From: Clostridiaceae bacterium
Lineage (GTDB): Bacteria; Bacillota; Clostridia; Oscillospirales; Acutalibacteraceae
Length of the DNA: 64,000 bases
Assembly: GCA_016287385.1 (NCBI GenBank)
Contig: JAEEWM010000004.1
Span: 1-64,000 of the forward strand
Direction of reading: 5' to 3'
The notes under the pieces: model-generated
What the model was told of the DNA's origin: nothing
The model's database searches: none
What the model saw: only the letters and a program-made list of their open reading frames with translations
In this document: positions 60,576 to 64,000 of the stretch, piece by piece
Layout: each line of letters opens with the position of its first letter
Numbering within the stretch: the first letter of the stretch is position 1
Made by a program: the position numbers and the translations under genes

Positions 60576-61628
60576 TTGAGTTTGACAGACATAAAATCTC
60601 TCGATACGGATGAGCTCGGTTCACTGCTCCTTGAAATGGGTGAGCCGTCATATCGCGCCAAGCAGATTTTTGTCTGGTTACAGTCCGGCGTTACCTCGTT
60701 CGATGAAATGACAAACATATCAAAAGACCTGCGGAAAAGATTAGGCGAGATATCGTATATTGCGGGAGCCGAGATATATCGCAAATTCGAATCACGGCTT
60801 GACGAAACCGTAAAATACGTCTTTCGGCTATACGACGGCGAGTTTATCGAAACGGTTTTAATGAAGTATAAGCACGGATATTCGATTTGCATTTCAACTC
60901 AGGTAGGTTGCAATATGGGGTGCAGATTCTGCGCGTCGGGCCTTTTCGGAAAAACGCGCGATTTGACCGCGTCGGAAATGCTTTCGCAGATAACCGCCGT
61001 TCAGAAGGACGCCGGCATACGTATTTCAAACGTTGTTATGATGGGTATGGGCGAGCCGCTTGAAAACTTTGATAACTCGGTAAAATTCTTAAAACTCGTA
61101 AGTTCCGGCGACGGACTCAATATCGGGCTCAGGCATATTTCGCTTTCTACTTGCGGTTACGTTACCGGCATTGATAAACTTGCCGCCGTAGATTTGCCGA
61201 TAACGCTTTCTGTTTCGCTTCACGCGCCTTTTGACGATATCAGGGATAAAATAATGCCGGTGAATAAAAAATGGAATATTGAGGCGCTTTTGGCGGCGTG
61301 TAAGCGTTATCAGCAGGTGACGACCCGTCGTATTTCTTTCGAGTATGCGCTGATTTCCGGTGTTAATGACAACAGAGTGTGCGCAGAGCAGCTTGCAAAA
61401 ATCACAAGGGGCATTATGTGCCATATAAATCTTATACCTGCAAATCCGGTTATTGAAAACTCGTTTTCAAAACCTGACGATAAAACCATCAACAATTTCA
61501 AAGATCTTCTGATCTCCTTTGGCTTGACCGCAACTGTGCGACGGACGCTCGGCGCGGATATCGAAGCGTCCTGCGGTCAACTGAGAAAGAAAATCAGAGA
61601 GGAGTCAAACGGTGCAATTATTCAGTAA
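60576..61628 (+). CDS. rlmN: 23S rRNA/tRNA (adenine-C2)-methyltransferase RlmN
   Basis: 350 residues from the TTG at 60576, 6 bases after CAGGTGA; the frame from 60546 overlaps rsmB without a ribosome site. Radical SAM cluster CNMGCRFCASGLFGKTRD, the N-terminal Cys in the family is mirrored by the C-terminal EASCGQLRKK, and GEPLENFDNSVKFLKL is typical. Methylates A2503 in 23S rRNA and A37 in some tRNAs. Confidence 0.96.
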   Translation: MSLTDIKSLDTDELGSLLLEMGEPSYRAKQIFVWLQSGVTSFDEMTNISKDLRKRLGEISYIAGAEIYRKFESRLDETVKYVFRLYDGEFIETVLMKYKHGYSICISTQVGCNMGCRFCASGLFGKTRDLTASEMLSQITAVQKDAGIRISNVVMMGMGEPLENFDNSVKFLKLVSSGDGLNIGLRHISLSTCGYVTGIDKLAAVDLPITLSVSLHAPFDDIRDKIMPVNKKWNIEALLAACKRYQQVTTRRISFEYALISGVNDNRVCAEQLAKITRGIMCHINLIPANPVIENSFSKPDDKTINNFKDLLISFGLTATVRRTLGADIEASCGQLRKKIREESNGAIIQ

Positions 61629-62346
61629 AACCGACGTCGGTAAGGTTCGCCTGACAAATCAGGACTGTGTTGACGCTTTTATGCTCACCGATAACGTCGC
61701 TTTCGCTATTGTTTGTGACGGAATGGGCGGAGCAAACGGCGGTGACATTGCGAGCACTACCGCGGTCAGGAGCATTTCGGAGTATGTAAAGAAGTCTTAT
61801 TCCGAAAAAATGAATAACGAAAAAACGGCTCAGCTGCTCAAAAACGCGATTTCCTCGGCAAACCTTGATGTTTTTGCGCTCGCGGAGTCGGACAATTCGC
61901 TTCAAGGTATGGGGACGACCGTTGTTGCGGCTGTCGTTACTCAAAGTTACGCGGTTATTTGCCATGTCGGCGACAGCAGGGCATACCTCATAAACGACGC
62001 GGTTATTCAGCTTACAACCGATCATTCGATAGTCCAGTCGCTCATCGAAAGCGGCGAGCTTACGCTCGACGAGGCGAAAACCCATCCCGAAAAGAACGTT
62101 ATAACACGCGCACTCGGCGTTGAGGAAAACATTTTCCCCGATTATTGCGTTGTTCCTCTCAAACCGACGGATAGTGTACTCCTTTGCTCGGACGGTCTGA
62201 CAAACTATGTTGATTCCGCAGATATTCTGAGCACTTTCGCAGAAAATAATATGGAAAATGTTGCCGACATACTGATTTCGGCGGCAAATTCAAACGGCGG
62301 CGGCGATAATATTTCAGTAGTTATCGTATCGCAGAACAGAGGGTGA
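61612..62346 (+). CDS. stp: PP2C-type protein phosphatase
   Basis: 244 residues, GTG start at 61612 overlapping the rlmN end. Metal-binding motifs: TNQDCVDAF, VCDGMGGANGGDIAS, CHVGDSRAYLI, LCSDGLTNYVD and GGGDNISVVIV. Dephosphorylates targets of the Ser/Thr kinase encoded next, with which it is always coupled in Firmicutes. Confidence 0.96.
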   Translation: MQLFSKTDVGKVRLTNQDCVDAFMLTDNVAFAIVCDGMGGANGGDIASTTAVRSISEYVKKSYSEKMNNEKTAQLLKNAISSANLDVFALAESDNSLQGMGTTVVAAVVTQSYAVICHVGDSRAYLINDAVIQLTTDHSIVQSLIESGELTLDEAKTHPEKNVITRALGVEENIFPDYCVVPLKPTDSVLLCSDGLTNYVDSADILSTFAENNMENVADILISAANSNGGGDNISVVIVSQNRG

Positions 62347-62350
62347 TTTT

Positions 62351-64000
62351 ATGGATAAATACGTAGGAAAGCGCCTTGACGGCAGATATGAAATTGAGGA
62401 AATAATCGGCGTCGGCGGTATGGCGGTCGTTTATAAGGCGTACGATAACGTCGAAAACCGTACGGTCGCTTTGAAAATACTCAAAGACGAATTCGTCGGA
62501 AATACCGATTTTATCAGACGTTTCAAAAACGAATCAAAGGCGATAGCAATGCTTTCGCACCCGAATATCGTTAAGGTTTACGACGTAAGCTTCGGTGATC
62601 TGATACAGTATATCGTTATGGAATATATAGACGGTATCACGCTTAAAGAGTATATCGAAAGCAGGGGAAGTCTGCGCTGGAACGACGCCGTGTACTTTAC
62701 AACGCAGATACTCCGCGGACTTCAGCACGCGCATGATAAAGGCATAATCCACCGTGACGTTAAGCCGCAGAATATTATGGTTTTATCAGACGGCACGATA
62801 AAGGTGACCGACTTCGGTATCGCCCGTTTTGCCCGCGGCGACCAGCGCACTGTGACCGATATGGCTATCGGTTCCGTGCACTATATAAGTCCGGAACAGG
62901 CAAGGGGAGATAAGACCGACGAAAAAGCCGACATATACTCCGTCGGCGTTATGCTCTATGAAATGCTGACCGGCAAGCTTCCGTTTGACGCGGACAGCGC
63001 GGTATCGGTCGCTATTATGCAGCTCCAGCGCGACCCGCAGCTGCCGACGGAAATTAACCCCTCGATACCGATAGGGCTTGAACAGATAACCATGCAGGCG
63101 ATGCAGAAGGCCTGTGAGCGCAGGTATCAGTCCGCCGCGGAAATGCTCTGCGACCTTGAAATACTCAAAAAAGACCCCTCCGCCACTTTCGGTCATTCTT
63201 ATTTTGTTGATAAATCGCCTACAAAGTATATTGACGCGCTGTCTTCGACTCCCGCCGCGTTGACGGAGGTTGACGATGATGACGACGAGGCGCTCGCGGC
63301 GTCAAAAAAGAACAGGATGATTGTTCCTATTCTTTCGGGCGTGGCGGTGGCGCTGATAGCGGCGATAGTCGTCCTCGGTATCATCTTTGTTCCGAAGCTT
63401 GTGGGAGGCACCGGCAAGGAAATCGATGTACCTGATTTTGAAGGGAAGACCGTCGAAGAAATCAAGGCGAGTAAGGATTACGATTTATTCTCCGTAGAGT
63501 GGAAATATGAGGCGAACGACGCTCCCGCGGGCACTGTTTTCAACCAGTCTCCAAACGGCGGCAGGAAAGCCAAAAAAGGCGAAAAGCTTACGCTTTATGT
63601 AAGTCAGGGCCCCGACGCAGTTAAGGTTCCCGACGTTATGGGAACCGAAGAGGTCTACGCCAAGACTCAGCTTACGACTCTTGTCTCGGAAGAGGATATT
63701 GTCGTAGAGTACGAGCAGAGTGACGAGTTTGACAAGGGTATGGTAATTCGTACCGAACCCGGCGCGGGCGAGTTGATTTCCAAGGGCACCAAGATTAAAG
63801 TGTATGTGAGTATGGGAATTGAAACTCCCCCTAAGAGCGTTCCAAATGTAATCAGCAATCAATACGATTACGCAAAGAAAACTATTGATGAAGCCGGATT
63901 AAAGTGCGAAAAAATCGATTATACGCTGAAAGAAGGCGACAAATATTATCCGGCAGGCTGCGTTGTAAAACAAGACCCGGACCCGAATGAGCTCGCAATG
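62351..64000 (+). CDS. prkC: Ser/Thr protein kinase with PASTA domains (partial)
   Basis: 550 codons visible, continuing past the window. Start ATG 62351 with GGGTGA before. Kinase domain: GVGGMAVVYKAYD P-loop, Lys in TVALKIL, HRDVKPQNIM catalytic loop, DFGIARF, SPEQARG, and Asp in ADIYSVGVMLYEML. Membrane helix near residues 322-350 (IVPILSGVAVALIAAIVVLG), then PASTA repeats from about 357, 421 and 493 outside the cell; these bind muropeptides. Controls spore germination and cell wall synthesis in relatives. The phosphatase upstream is its antagonist. Confidence 0.96.
   Translation, partial: MDKYVGKRLDGRYEIEEIIGVGGMAVVYKAYDNVENRTVALKILKDEFVGNTDFIRRFKNESKAIAMLSHPNIVKVYDVSFGDLIQYIVMEYIDGITLKEYIESRGSLRWNDAVYFTTQILRGLQHAHDKGIIHRDVKPQNIMVLSDGTIKVTDFGIARFARGDQRTVTDMAIGSVHYISPEQARGDKTDEKADIYSVGVMLYEMLTGKLPFDADSAVSVAIMQLQRDPQLPTEINPSIPIGLEQITMQAMQKACERRYQSAAEMLCDLEILKKDPSATFGHSYFVDKSPTKYIDALSSTPAALTEVDDDDDEALAASKKNRMIVPILSGVAVALIAAIVVLGIIFVPKLVGGTGKEIDVPDFEGKTVEEIKASKDYDLFSVEWKYEANDAPAGTVFNQSPNGGRKAKKGEKLTLYVSQGPDAVKVPDVMGTEEVYAKTQLTTLVSEEDIVVEYEQSDEFDKGMVIRTEPGAGELISKGTKIKVYVSMGIETPPKSVPNVISNQYDYAKKTIDEAGLKCEKIDYTLKEGDKYYPAGCVVKQDPDPNELAM

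Overview
The window looks like the chromosome of an anaerobic, spore-forming Clostridia member, probably an Oscillospirales (Ruminococcaceae/Oscillospiraceae-like) gut bacterium. The evidence is gene content: ypeB-type germination protein, pyruvate phosphate dikinase, rubrerythrin, RemA, a yicC-remA-gmk-rpoZ-priA-def-fmt-rsmB-rlmN-stp-prkC operon, L32 with its YceD partner, and many TTGACA-N17-TATAAT promoters. No assignment below that level is possible from sequence alone.

Layout. 1-780: the end of a methyltransferase gene, a four-helix-bundle protein gene, a hairpin array and tRNA-Lys. 890-13022: a cyclic-di-GMP neighbourhood. A membrane diguanylate cyclase is divergent from a c-di-GMP-I (GEMM-I) riboswitch. 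The riboswitch precedes a degenerate EAL protein, a membrane-anchored protein, a secreted TasA/camelysin-like protein with a SipW-type signal, two SipW/ER-type signal peptidases, a membrane-tethered McrB-like AAA ATPase with an unidentified partner, a small coiled-coil protein and a GGDEF-EAL protein whose EAL part looks active. 13162-23779: tRNA-Leu(CAA), DegV, serC-serA, PutP symporter, a lipoprotein, rubrerythrin, ppdK, and an ECF S component beside coaX. 23962-27310: an accessory strip between tRNA-Leu(UAA) and tRNA-Pro(UGG). It holds a second hairpin array, a broken four-helix-bundle gene, an AT-rich HelD-like helicase with an attenuator-like leader, and a partly duplicated tRNA-Pro. 27440-42536: YpeB, a small C39-like protein, a fused ABC exporter, a class A PBP, a GPH transporter, guaB, yceD-rpmF, a DUF512-type radical SAM protein, der, plsY and gpsA. 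42612-53420: a CapD-like dehydratase, a pyridoxamine kinase divergent from a shortened MocR regulator, mtaB, a hydrolase, an E2-like protein, fba, nnr and hypothetical genes. 53515-64000: the yicC-to-prkC housekeeping operon, which runs off the window end.

Two systems stand out. First, the riboswitch locus combines c-di-GMP sensing, surface fibre-type proteins, two dedicated signal peptidases and an AAA ATPase pair, so it is probably a c-di-GMP-controlled surface or matrix assembly system. Second, one architecture occurs twice in the same order and orientation: tRNA, a 16-bp terminator, an array of short hairpins joined by a constant linker (TGATAT in one, GTGATGT in the other), then a four-helix-bundle (23S IVS-protein/Avd family) gene. 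One copy is intact and one decayed. This looks like a repeat-plus-protein unit that inserts behind tRNA genes.
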